A stretch of 19,481 nucleotides of DNA from an uncultured Lachnospiraceae bacterium (GCA_910579225.1 CAJTTI010000028.1:1-19481); one strand, 5' to 3'. Shown: positions 1-7,470, counted from the first letter of the stretch. The notes: a model not told the origin generated them from the letters alone. Numbers and translations are program-made.

Positions 1-63
1 TTTTGCCTGGTCAACGATCTGTGCATAGCTGTCTCTGTCCAGAGAAGCGTACATCTTATCCAT
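1..63 (-). CDS. 5' end of an unidentified gene, cut by the window edge
   Basis: An open frame begins with ATG at 63-61 on the minus strand and stays open for 21 codons to the window edge (MDKMYASLDRDSYAQIVDQA, then K). Its ATG lies inside the last codons of the upstream glycosyltransferase gene, so the two overlap by 8 bases (ATGGATAA). This suggests translational coupling within one operon. The fragment is too short to assign a family. By position it may be another member of the flagellin-linked glycosylation cluster, which is inference only. Confidence 0.55.
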   Translation of the reverse strand, partial: MDKMYASLDRDSYAQIVDQAK

Positions 64-1153
64 GAGTAGGCGATACGGGGGTGAAAAGTTTCCTGCTCCT
101 GTCATAATAATCTCTTGCTTCTTTTACCATCTGTAAAAATCCCGCCTTGTCCATGGGTGAATACAATGCTCCCAGAAAAACCTCGCACATCTCAATCATT
201 GGAAAACTTTCCGCATATGGATTGCTCCTGTAATCCGGCACCCACTTTCTGATCAGTTCTCTCTCCAACTGAAAAAAAGAAAAAGGCGGTTCATTATAAC
301 GCAAGATAATCAGTTTTATAAAACCAGACGCATTATATAAAGCATCAAACTCCAGCTCATCACGGTATTTCTCCCATATTCCTCTCCTGTTATAATCCGA
401 ATACTTTCTTGCCTGCATCGTAACCCAGTCAATGTGATAGTTCTCTTCTTTTGAAAGGACTGTTGAGCGGGGATTTAGGAAATAATGATACAGCTTTTCC
501 TCTATGAGATACACACCTACAGCATATACATGCAACAATGTATACCAGTACATATCTTCATACATCAGATTTTCCGGGAACAAAATCTCAAAATCCAGTA
601 GAAATTTTCTGCGTATAAGCTTCGTGGGTGCTCCTTCTCCCAGAATTCTGCTTCTGATCAAAAGCTTTGTCACCTCTTCCGTATCCGCCACGAGATACCG
701 TTCCTCCCCCTCCTCCTGCCGATAACTCTTATCATAATACGTTAGGGACTCCGACGCATCCCTGCCGTATTTGCAGCAAACCACATCACAGTCAAACTGA
801 ATCGTCGGTCCATAGAGCCGTTCAAAATAATCTGACTCCAGCCAGTCATCTGCATCCACAAAGGATATCCAGTCAGCAGATGCATACTGGAGCCCCAGGT
901 TTCTGGCTGCTCCCTGCCGTCTGTTCACTTCCTGCCGGATCAAAATCACCTGTTCCGGGTAAAGCTGCTCCCACAAAAGAAGACGATTCCATGTATCATC
1001 TGTAGACGCATCATCCACACAAATCAGCTCTAGATTTTCCATTCCTATGGTCTGAACCGCAATGGACGCCAGACAGCGGTCAATATAAGCTTCCACATTA
1101 TAACATGGAATGATCACACTGACTGCCGGTCTGTCCGGGTATAATTTTCCCAT
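56..1153 (-). CDS. Family 2 glycosyltransferase
   Basis: This is a predicted cytoplasmic GT-A fold glycosyltransferase that moves a nucleotide-activated sugar onto an unknown acceptor. The N-terminus has the GT2 signature: VSVIIPCYN at residues 11-19, VDDASTDDT at 46-54 (nucleotide binding) and FVDADDW at 98-104, which holds the metal-binding DXD-type motif. An ED pair at 199-200 fits the usual catalytic-base region. The last 150 residues are not recognisable. There is no membrane segment or signal peptide. The start is an ATG behind AAAGGAAGAG, 21 bases after the CgeB-like gene. As the third glycosyltransferase gene downstream of two flagellins, it probably glycosylates flagellin, but cell-surface glycan synthesis is the alternative. 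Confidence 0.88.
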   Translation of the reverse strand: MGKLYPDRPAVSVIIPCYNVEAYIDRCLASIAVQTIGMENLELICVDDASTDDTWNRLLLWEQLYPEQVILIRQEVNRRQGAARNLGLQYASADWISFVDADDWLESDYFERLYGPTIQFDCDVVCCKYGRDASESLTYYDKSYRQEEGEERYLVADTEEVTKLLIRSRILGEGAPTKLIRRKFLLDFEILFPENLMYEDMYWYTLLHVYAVGVYLIEEKLYHYFLNPRSTVLSKEENYHIDWVTMQARKYSDYNRRGIWEKYRDELEFDALYNASGFIKLIILRYNEPPFSFFQLERELIRKWVPDYRSNPYAESFPMIEMCEVFLGALYSPMDKAGFLQMVKEARDYYDRSRKLFTPVSPTHG

Positions 1154-1174
1154 TGATCTCTTCCTTTCACCTTT

Positions 1175-2341
1175 TCAGCACAGAGAAAGCATTTCCCTTA
1201 CCCGATGCCGGTAGGTATGCTCCCGGGCAATCTTATCATGTCCATTCCGGGCAATCGCCTGCCGCTCCTTTTCATGATTCAGATAATACCCGACTTTCCT
1301 GACCAGATCTTCTTTGCTTTCATAAAAGACAAAATCCTCTCCAGGAACAAAATGTTCCAAAAAATCAGCCTGAAAATTACTGAGCAGGAATCCCCCGCTT
1401 CCCATAATATCAAAAGCCCGGAGAGGAATACCGCTTTGAATACTGCGCAGGGAAATGTTCAGATTGATCTTACTGCAGTGAAACACGTTCGGCATCTCTG
1501 TATCATAATCCACATTTCCATGATTGCGCAAATTTGGCAGCGCAAAATCCCGGTAATGGGTAAAGAGATCAACAGTCTGCCTCTGCGCCACTGCATCCAG
1601 CAGATCAATCCTTTCTATCCCTGTGATTCTTCGGTTCACAATGTACTGTGCATACAGGTATTCTCTGGTCTCCATCCCATCATCATTCCCATGGATCGGA
1701 TATACTCTGTGCAGTTCATCGACCACCGAATGAAGTGCCTCTTCAATAAAATTATATCCTTGTATTTTCATTTGCGCTGCCATAAGCGCATTCAGATATC
1801 CTTTTGTATATTCAGACAATCCTGACATCATCTGATCAAAATGATTTTCCTTCTCCAGATAAAGAGAACCAACAAATGATACATCATATGCAAACTGTGG
1901 AACAGAAGACATGACTGCCGTTATAGCGTCCAACCGCTCCGTATTAGCGGCAAGAGGCATATAGTGCACGGTGCGGATTCCCGCCTCATAAAACTGCCGC
2001 CAAAGAGTCTGATCAAAGACAAAGATTACATTGCAGGGATGTGTCACGGTACGAGAATACAACATCACATGCGGATTATCATAAGTCCAGGAAATATAAC
2101 GAACCTTCTCCCTGTTGCAAACGATTGAAACTGCCGGCCAGTAATCAACTGAGAATACCAGATCCGGCACTTCCTTATGTAAAACTGCAGAAAGCCGTTC
2201 TTCCAGTTCCGGACTGTGGTTAAGGTTCTCCTCTGATACAGATACCGGAAGCAGAACCAGTTGATGTCCTTCCAGGATCAAAGCTTCTTTCAGATCCCCT
2301 CTTGCAAAACTTTTCCATTCAATCAACAGTATTTTCATCAT
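1175..2341 (-). CDS. CgeB-like glycosyltransferase
   Basis: This 388-residue protein resembles the CgeB/DUF3880 glycosyltransferases (GT-B fold, GT4-like), named after a Bacillus spore-maturation protein but also common in flagellar glycosylation loci. The N-terminal half looks like the variable acceptor-side domain (MMKILLIEWKSF start; SVDYWP near 65; ISWTYDNPH at 83-91). The C-terminal half has the family's conserved stretch around 286-340: VFHCSKINLNISLRS, then PLRAFDIMGSGGFLLSN and FVPGEDFVFY. This is where the nucleotide-sugar phosphates are bound in such enzymes. The ATG overlaps the stop of the upstream gene by 4 bases (ATGA), so the two are translationally coupled. A role in flagellin glycosylation is inferred from the neighbours. 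Confidence 0.8.
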   Translation of the reverse strand: MMKILLIEWKSFARGDLKEALILEGHQLVLLPVSVSEENLNHSPELEERLSAVLHKEVPDLVFSVDYWPAVSIVCNREKVRYISWTYDNPHVMLYSRTVTHPCNVIFVFDQTLWRQFYEAGIRTVHYMPLAANTERLDAITAVMSSVPQFAYDVSFVGSLYLEKENHFDQMMSGLSEYTKGYLNALMAAQMKIQGYNFIEEALHSVVDELHRVYPIHGNDDGMETREYLYAQYIVNRRITGIERIDLLDAVAQRQTVDLFTHYRDFALPNLRNHGNVDYDTEMPNVFHCSKINLNISLRSIQSGIPLRAFDIMGSGGFLLSNFQADFLEHFVPGEDFVFYESKEDLVRKVGYYLNHEKERQAIARNGHDKIAREHTYRHRVREMLSLC

Positions 2342-3684
2342 CGCTTTCCTTCTATCACTGCAAGTTCCTCCGGACTGAACAATCCTCTGATCTCATCAAG
2401 CAGTTCCTGATTTCCAGCTGATACAGCCGCCTTCAGAACAAACAGGCGGTCTTTTAGATTCCGGAAATCATAAAACGAATTTCCCAAAAATGCCAGCACC
2501 TGGGACGCCCCTTCCGTCTCCCTTCCGCCTTCACTCAAATCTTTTGAAAAAGCGCGCAACAGCACCACCAATGTACCCATAAGATAGGAATTTTCCTTCA
2601 ATAAAGCCGCTGTCAGTCTCACACACTCTGTCAAATTCCCATTGTTATAACAACAGATGGCAAGCAACTCATAAGCCGCCTCAATCCTTCCCGACAATCT
2701 GGAAGATTTCAACAGATTTCCATGCTGATTCAAAAGCGCAAGAGCCTGCCTTATATGAAATTCCCCTTTTTGAAAATTCCCCTTTGATGTATAATATCTT
2801 CCCACCAGATAGTCAAAATCTCCGTCCTCCGGCCAGTCGGTTACTGCCTGTCCATAGACATCCAAAATCTCTGTTTCCTCTTTCTCCGGACGGGACGCCA
2901 GAAGCTCCAGCAAACGGTAACAGGTCCCTGAAGTAGTCAGATTGTATGCTCGCTTCTCTGCATCGGTCATCAGGGATAGTGCCTTTCGGTAGGCTTCCTC
3001 CGCCTTTTCCCATTCCTGAAGCTCCGTATATTCATTCCCAAGGTATCCCTGCAACTCGTAGTCATCTGGATGCTCCATCAGTTCCTCCTGAAGAAGGTGA
3101 AGATTTCTCTTTGTCTTTTTCTTCTCTGCCTTCGCCCGGTTGCCATATCCTGTATGAAAGATCTTTACATCCCCTGTTATATCTGCAATTCTGAGAACAC
3201 TGTTATCTGTTGTCTCCAGCCGTTCATGGATCCGTCTCCGATAACGAAGCGTCGGAAGGTTGCGAAAAATTCTGTTCTGTGTGATCACATCCATCACCCG
3301 GCCTTCATCATCCAGATCCACCAGGCCGGTCAGAAGGCTCTGGCAGGACGTATCATGAAGTTCCCCTATATAACACCGTATTTTCTCTCCATCCTCCGCT
3401 GTCACATACTCATCTGCATCCAGGAAAATAATCCAGTCATATCTGGCCTTGCTGAGTGCGTAATTCTTCGCTGCAGCAAAATCATCTATCCACTGAAAAT
3501 AATAGACAGACGCTCCCATCTTCCGGGCAATCTCCACTGTACGATCTGTGGAACCGGTATCCACTACAATCTGCTCTGCCACGATCCCTTTCCCCCAGGA
3601 CAATGCACGCTCCATATTTTTCTCTTCATTCTTCACGATCATACATTGGGAAATTCGAATATTTTTTCCAGCTCCCCTTACCAT
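2338..3684 (-). CDS. Family 2 glycosyltransferase with TPR region
   Basis: The protein is 448 residues from the preferred start. An N-terminal GT2 domain (about 10-200) carries CMIVKNEEKNMERAL at 14-28, VDTGSTDRT at 41-49, DDFAAAKNYAL at 67-77 and FLDADE at 88-93, and then the IHERLE element near 152-157 typical of this subfamily. From about 200 onward the sequence is helical and TPR-like (for example GYLGNEYTELQEWEKAEEAYRKAL), suited to docking a protein acceptor. The frame is open to a TTG at 3717, but that codon lies in the arm of the upstream terminator. ATG 3684 has GGAGG five bases ahead and is preferred. It is first in a three-gene overlapping run and lies directly downstream of a flagellin gene, so flagellin is the likely acceptor. 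Confidence 0.85.
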   Translation of the reverse strand: MVRGAGKNIRISQCMIVKNEEKNMERALSWGKGIVAEQIVVDTGSTDRTVEIARKMGASVYYFQWIDDFAAAKNYALSKARYDWIIFLDADEYVTAEDGEKIRCYIGELHDTSCQSLLTGLVDLDDEGRVMDVITQNRIFRNLPTLRYRRRIHERLETTDNSVLRIADITGDVKIFHTGYGNRAKAEKKKTKRNLHLLQEELMEHPDDYELQGYLGNEYTELQEWEKAEEAYRKALSLMTDAEKRAYNLTTSGTCYRLLELLASRPEKEETEILDVYGQAVTDWPEDGDFDYLVGRYYTSKGNFQKGEFHIRQALALLNQHGNLLKSSRLSGRIEAAYELLAICCYNNGNLTECVRLTAALLKENSYLMGTLVVLLRAFSKDLSEGGRETEGASQVLAFLGNSFYDFRNLKDRLFVLKAAVSAGNQELLDEIRGLFSPEELAVIEGKR

Positions 3685-3715
3685 CCTGTCCTCCATCCAT
3701 ATTTCTTCATAACAC

Positions 3716-3759
3716 AAAAAGCTATTTCCAAGCTCATTGCGCTTTCGAAATAGCTTTTT
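3716..3759 (-). terminator. Intrinsic terminator after the flagellin gene
   Basis: There is a perfect 13-base inverted repeat, AAAAAGCTATTTC at 3716-3728 and its complement at 3747-3759, with an 18-base loop. On the minus strand the 3' arm ends in five T's. It lies between the flagellin stop and the GT2 start, so it should end most flagellin transcripts while allowing some read-through to the glycosyltransferases. The arms are symmetrical, but no plus-strand gene leads into it. Confidence 0.7.
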
Positions 3760-3781
3760 GCTACAAGGCCCTGTTTATCCA

Positions 3782-3805
3782 GTGGCCTGACAACTGTCAG
3801 GCCAC
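3782..3805 (-). other. GC-rich stem-loop in the flagellin 3' UTR
   Basis: A perfect 10-base stem (GTGGCCTGAC at 3782-3791 with its complement at 3796-3805) closes a 4-base loop, 27 bases past the flagellin stop. No T-run follows on the minus strand, so it is unlikely to terminate alone. It may protect the 3' end of the mRNA or act with the T-tailed hairpin 22 bases further on. Confidence 0.55.
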
Positions 3806-3832
3806 AAATCACTGTTCATTCAACCTGTTTTA

Positions 3833-4642
3833 TTAGGAAAGCAGGCTCAGAACGCTCTGAGGTACGGAATTGGACTGCGCCAGCATGGACTGGGAAGCCT
3901 GCAGAAGAATGTTATTCTTCGTGAATGCCGTAATCTCATCAGCCATATCAGTATCACGGATACGGCTCTCTGCTGCAGTGATGTTCTCTGAAGTAACCTT
4001 CAGGTTGTTGATAGTATGCTCAAGTCTGTTCTGAGCAGCACCGAGCTCTGCACGATACTTGGAAACAGTATCAATTGCGGTCTTAATTGTTTCAATAGCT
4101 GCACTAGCTGAAGACTGCTCACTAACAGCAATATCACTAATGGAAATACCTGTCTGAGTCATATCTGCGCTGGACAGTTTCAACTGCTCAGAAGCAGTCG
4201 GTCCAATCTGGAAGGAGAAGCTTCCGCCATCTTCAAACAGTGTAATACCATTGAAGTTCGTTGCCGTTGCGATACGGTCAACCTCTTCTTTCAGACGTCC
4301 AAGCTCAACCTCCAGGTTGGATCTTGCAACGCTGTTGTAAGTACCATTTGCAGACTGGGTTGCCAGTGTAGTCATACGCTGAAGCATTGCGTGAGTCTCA
4401 GTCAGCGCACCTTCTGCAGTCTGGATCAAACCGATTGCATCGTTTGCGTTGTTTACAGCCTGGTTCAGACCGTTGATCTGAGATCTCATACTCTCGGAAA
4501 TTGCAAGACCTGCTGCGTCATCGCCTGCACGGTTGATCTTATAACCGGAAGACAGTTTCTCAAGGTTTTTGCTCAGTGCACTCTGGTTGGTTCCCAGGTT
4601 TCTGTAAGAGTTAATCGCCGCTATGTTGTGTTGAATAATCAT
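3833..4642 (-). CDS. Flagellin (short, two-domain type)
   Basis: This is the filament subunit, exported through the flagellar type III system. The N-terminal D0/D1 part is canonical: MIIQHNIAAINSYRNL, then NLEKLSSGYKINRAGDDAAG at 26-45, GLIQTAEGAL and LQRMTTLATQSANGTY near 87-102. The C-terminal D1/D0 part has AELGAAQNRLEHTINNL, AAESRIRDTDMA and the end SVPQSVLSLLS. At 269 residues it almost lacks a variable outer (D2/D3) domain, as in many Clostridia and in B. subtilis Hag. It contains no cysteine. The start has AGGAGG eight bases ahead. It is preceded by a sigma-D-type promoter and a structured leader and followed by a terminator, so it can be a single-gene unit. It is probably the main filament protein; the paralogue upstream is more divergent. 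Confidence 0.96.
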   Translation of the reverse strand: MIIQHNIAAINSYRNLGTNQSALSKNLEKLSSGYKINRAGDDAAGLAISESMRSQINGLNQAVNNANDAIGLIQTAEGALTETHAMLQRMTTLATQSANGTYNSVARSNLEVELGRLKEEVDRIATATNFNGITLFEDGGSFSFQIGPTASEQLKLSSADMTQTGISISDIAVSEQSSASAAIETIKTAIDTVSKYRAELGAAQNRLEHTINNLKVTSENITAAESRIRDTDMADEITAFTKNNILLQASQSMLAQSNSVPQSVLSLLS

Positions 4643-4773
4643 AAAATCTTCCTCCTGCTATTCATGATTAAATATTGCCTGTTCCAGGAACTTCCCTGTC
4701 CCTGGCTCTTCTCCAGGGAGGGCCTGCCCCGGAGAATCTGTAAAGTATATGTTCATTTGCTTTACATTCATAA
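4643..4773 (-). promoter_or_regulatory. Structured 5' leader of the flagellin mRNA
   Basis: About 125 bases separate the sigma-D promoter from the flagellin start. On the minus strand, TCCCTGG (from 4713-4719) can pair with CCAGGGA (from 4699-4705) in a 7-base stem. The CCAGG segment can instead pair with a later CCTGG (from 4684-4688). The alternative hairpin would show an AGGGA in its loop. Two AGGGA motifs, which fit the ANGGA core bound by CsrA, occur in this stretch. B. subtilis hag mRNA is controlled by CsrA/FliW through its leader. A similar control here is inference. Confidence 0.4.
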
Positions 4774-4800
4774 TTATCGGCATTTTCTGATAATACTTAA
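4774..4800 (-). promoter_or_regulatory. Sigma-D (FliA) type promoter of the first flagellin
   Basis: On the minus strand the -10 element GCCGATAA (complement of 4774-4781) lies 14 bases downstream of TAAG (complement of 4796-4799). The flagellar sigma consensus is TAAA, 14-16 bases, GCCGATAT. It is placed directly upstream of a flagellin gene. Confidence 0.8.
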
Positions 4801-4830
4801 GCCGGTTTTTATATTTTTTCCAGTTATCTG

Positions 4831-5682
4831 TTACTGGAGAAGACTGAGCACGTTCTGTACAGTCGTATTCGCCTGGGCTGCCATGGCGTTGGAGGACTGC
4901 AGTACAATATTATTCTTCGTATAATCCGTAAACTCCTCCGCATAATTCGTATCCCGAATCTGGCTCTCTGCAGCGTTCATATTTTCATTCATAACGCTCA
5001 GGTTGTTGAATGCATGACCAAGACGGTTCTGTGCCGCGCCGAATTCTGCACGGATATCCGACACTGCTTCAATCGCATCGTCAATCAACTTCACAGACTT
5101 GTTCGCCCCTTCCTGAGTGGCAAAATCTGTGTCGTCCAAATGAAGCTGCTGACTTCCCATATGGTAACGATCCATATCCAGAATCTCCTGTGCGCTGCAT
5201 CCTACCTGCAGGACCACTTCATTGTCCTGGGACACTACCGGAATCGGCGCTCCCTGAGGGATCTCCTCGCTGTCGAAAAGAGGGATATCGTTAAAATTAG
5301 ATGTCTCACCAATTCGATCAATCTCATCCAGCAGACGGATACGTTCCGCATCCAGACTCTCCCGGGCAATCGTCGAATAAGTACCGTTGGACGACTGAAT
5401 GGCCAGAGTCTTCATTCTCTGCAGCATGGAATGCACTTCTGTCAACGCGCCTTCTCCTGTCTGTGTCAGGCCAACACCATCATTGCAGTTCTTCATCGCC
5501 TGATCAAGACCGCGGATCTGATTCCTCATGCCTTCTGAGAGCGCCAGGCCGGCTGCATCATCACCGGCACGGTTAATCCGGTAACCGGAAGAAAGCTTCT
5601 CCAGATTCTTTATCATTTTCCCCTGAGAGATTCCCTTATTCCTAGTGGCATTAAGACCTGGTATATTATGTCTTATTATCAT
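4831..5682 (-). CDS. Second flagellin, divergent paralogue with cysteines
   Basis: The 283-residue protein has both conserved flagellin ends: MIIRHNIPGLNATRN, then NLEKLSSGYRINRAGDDAAG at 26-45 and LQRMKTLAIQSSNGTY near 87-102; and at the C-terminus AEFGAAQNRLGHAFNNL, AAESQIRDTNYA and TTVQNVLSLLQ. The centre (about 132-200) is more polar and unlike the downstream paralogue. It carries Cys66, where the paralogue has Ala, and Cys162. Cysteine is rare in flagellins. GGAAGGTGGT precedes the ATG and a sigma-D-type promoter lies about 110 bases upstream. No T-tailed terminator separates it from the next flagellin, so read-through is possible. It may be a minor or specialised filament subunit. Confidence 0.93.
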   Translation of the reverse strand: MIIRHNIPGLNATRNKGISQGKMIKNLEKLSSGYRINRAGDDAAGLALSEGMRNQIRGLDQAMKNCNDGVGLTQTGEGALTEVHSMLQRMKTLAIQSSNGTYSTIARESLDAERIRLLDEIDRIGETSNFNDIPLFDSEEIPQGAPIPVVSQDNEVVLQVGCSAQEILDMDRYHMGSQQLHLDDTDFATQEGANKSVKLIDDAIEAVSDIRAEFGAAQNRLGHAFNNLSVMNENMNAAESQIRDTNYAEEFTDYTKNNIVLQSSNAMAAQANTTVQNVLSLLQ

Positions 5683-5788
5683 AACTGTCTACCACCTTCC
5701 AATATCTGTTCTGTCTGGTCCGGTCTGCCTGTTGCCCATAAGAGGACCGGATCACATTTACTAATTATAAACCTTGTTTCTGTCTATT

Positions 5789-5815
5789 ATATCGGCAAAA
5801 ATCCTGGTCTGATAA
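5789..5815 (-). promoter_or_regulatory. Sigma-D (FliA) type promoter of the second flagellin
   Basis: A perfect flagellar -10, GCCGATAT (complement of 5789-5796), is seen on the minus strand upstream of the second flagellin. The -35 position, 15 bases further up, reads TTAT and is a weak match to TAAA. The spacer is formed by the 3' arm of the upstream terminator. Confidence 0.65.
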
Positions 5816-5833
5816 GGGCCTCGGAGGATTTTT
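5797..5833 (-). terminator. Intrinsic terminator after the AIM24 gene
   Basis: A perfect 9-base inverted repeat (AAAAATCCT at 5797-5805, complement at 5825-5833) with a 19-base loop ends in five T's on the minus strand. It lies about 85 bases past the AIM24-family stop. It should end the nrdR-aroK-terD-AIM24 transcript just before the flagellin promoter, with which it shares bases. Confidence 0.65.
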
Positions 5834-5918
5834 ATTATTACTTTTTATCTTTTTGAATCATATATATTTTCTCCTTCTTCCCGGTTTCTGTCTTAGCGCA
5901 GACGATTGCTTCCTGTAT

Positions 5919-6623
5919 TTAATCCATCTGCACCGATATTCCGCCCCTCCGTTCAGAAGGCTGCACCACCACGGACACCGGCTGATTCCCGCTCCACTCG
6001 AAGGCATAGGACTCTCCGGAAGTCTGCCCGATAAAGGTTTTCCATGATACATCTGCCTTCACCTGCGGATCGCAGTAGCCCTGACCCATCCAACAAATCA
6101 CCGCATCCGGATCTACCGATATGGTATTTCTGCTCTGCACATTACTCAATATGATCGGATTACCGTCCGTCAGAATCGCCACATAAGCATTGCTGCCGTT
6201 TCCTGTTAGCAGAGAAGTTGCAAGCCCTTTCTGAGACAGGATGCCACAGCCGATAAATCGTACATCATACTTGCAGTCCTGCGTAAACGCAAGGATATTT
6301 TCCGATTCCACAGAGATCATCTCTCCAAATCCAAGTTCATAGATAAACACATGCTGGGCGTTGCTGGCATAATAAGTCACGGAATCACCGTTCATATTTA
6401 CTTTCATAAGCGGAATATTCTCTCCCGTCATTCGGCGCACCAGCGAGCCAAACGCCGCCTGTGCCAGATTATTCTGCGGCCCCAGCAAGACTTTTTCAAA
6501 GCGGTAGTTCTTTCCGCCCACACTGTCTCCTGCGATAAACGCGCCCGCCTTTGTAAAAAGCACATCGTTACCTGTACATGTCACCTTTAATGTCAATTCA
6601 TTTACAGTCTCAAAAGAAAGCAT
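5919..6623 (-). CDS. AIM24 family protein
   Basis: The 234-residue protein is a soluble beta-rich protein of the AIM24/DUF124 type. It shows the alternating hydrophobic/glycine pattern of this family: VTCTGNDVLFTKAGAFIAGD early on, a central ENIPLMKVNMNGDSVTYYA, and a late LLTGNGSNAYVAILTDGNPIILSN followed by VDPDAVICWM. The family is named after a yeast mitochondrial protein; bacterial members have no firmly established biochemical activity. No signal peptide or membrane segment is seen. The start has AAAGGGGAC ahead, 15 bases after the TerD-family stop. Pairing with TerD in one operon suggests a shared stress-related job, which is inference. Confidence 0.75.
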   Translation of the reverse strand: MLSFETVNELTLKVTCTGNDVLFTKAGAFIAGDSVGGKNYRFEKVLLGPQNNLAQAAFGSLVRRMTGENIPLMKVNMNGDSVTYYASNAQHVFIYELGFGEMISVESENILAFTQDCKYDVRFIGCGILSQKGLATSLLTGNGSNAYVAILTDGNPIILSNVQSRNTISVDPDAVICWMGQGYCDPQVKADVSWKTFIGQTSGESYAFEWSGNQPVSVVVQPSERRGGISVQMD

Positions 6624-6638
6624 CCTGCCTGTCCCCTT

Positions 6639-7463
6639 TCATCCATTGCTCACCTGGACCCCATACAGCTCACACAGCCCTGCCAGGTCCTTTGTCACTC
6701 CGTTTCCAATTCCATGGAACTTCCAGTTGTTATTATGTAGATATATCTCTCCAATCATCATGGAGATAACGTTCGTATAATAATCCGTCATCTGAAAACT
6801 TGCCAGCTCTGTCCGGTCCCCATGATCTAAAATCCGGATATATGCATCTTTCAGCATTCCAAAATGGAGCTTTTTCTCAAAAGCCTCATTGATCGTCAGT
6901 ACAAAGACCACCTTTCTGACAGCCGGATTCATACCGGCAATATCCAGATGAATCACTTCCCGGTCTGCCTGTCCGTCTACTTCCCATGTAACACTGCCAT
7001 CAGGACTCTTCGTCTGCCCATAGAAAACAAACCAGTCGTCGCCGATCACCTTTCCGTTCTCTCCAAGTAAAAAAGCAGATACATCCACATCGCATCCCTC
7101 ATTTGTACTGTTCCAGCCAAAACAGATATCCAGCCGACGGGAAACTTCTGTTCCCGACAGTAAAACTTTCTGTCCTTTTTGAATCGGATGCGCAAAGGAT
7201 GGTATCTGCATTACAAGATTCTGGGTTTCAGAAGAAGGTGTCTGCTGCATCCTCCCTGTTTCCCTCTGTCTCATGCTCTGGGACCGGTTACCAGATATTT
7301 CACTCTGTGTATTCTGTGCCGGCTCATCGGATATTCCCCGTGCTCTATTCTGCAAAGTCATCAGATTCTGCGCGCTGTACGCCTTGCCCGGCTTTTGCGC
7401 ATTCATGCCCAGAATGGTATCTTTGTTCCAGGCCCCCTTTGTTCTCATCGGAATCTCTGTCAT
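6639..7463 (-). CDS. TerD family protein with long disordered N-terminus
   Basis: The 274-residue protein has a TerD-type domain from about 94 to the end: KGQKVLLS at 96-103, LDICFGWNS at 111-119, CDVDVSAFLLGENGKVIGDDWFVFYGQ at 124-150 (acidic calcium-binding residues in TerD proteins), SPDGSVTW, then ELASFQM and GEIYLHNNNWKFHGIGNG near 238-255. The first 90 residues are low-complexity, rich in Gln, Ser, Asn and Arg, and probably disordered. The frame is open to a TTG at 7499 inside aroK, but ATG 7463 has AGGTGA seven bases ahead and is preferred; it starts 7 bases after aroK. TerD proteins are linked to tellurite and other stress responses. No terA, terB, terC or terZ is in the window, so tellurite resistance should not be assumed. 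Confidence 0.85.
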   Translation of the reverse strand: MTEIPMRTKGAWNKDTILGMNAQKPGKAYSAQNLMTLQNRARGISDEPAQNTQSEISGNRSQSMRQRETGRMQQTPSSETQNLVMQIPSFAHPIQKGQKVLLSGTEVSRRLDICFGWNSTNEGCDVDVSAFLLGENGKVIGDDWFVFYGQTKSPDGSVTWEVDGQADREVIHLDIAGMNPAVRKVVFVLTINEAFEKKLHFGMLKDAYIRILDHGDRTELASFQMTDYYTNVISMMIGEIYLHNNNWKFHGIGNGVTKDLAGLCELYGVQVSNG

Positions 7464-7470
7464 CAATCTC

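Noticed and set aside
1205..1825. A 206-codon plus-strand frame opposite the CgeB-like gene
   Set aside because: Shadow frame with no family resemblance or start signals.
3700..3717. TTG start at 3717 for the TPR glycosyltransferase
   Set aside because: It lies in the T-run of the flagellin terminator and has no ribosome binding site; ATG 3684 has GGAGG well placed.
3070..3753. A 227-codon plus-strand frame opposite the TPR glycosyltransferase
   Set aside because: Composition and lack of any domain show a shadow of the minus-strand gene; it also runs through the terminator.
6639..7463. Tellurite resistance operon
   Set aside because: Only a TerD-type domain is present; terB, terC, terZ and terA are not in the window, so the phenotype is not supported.
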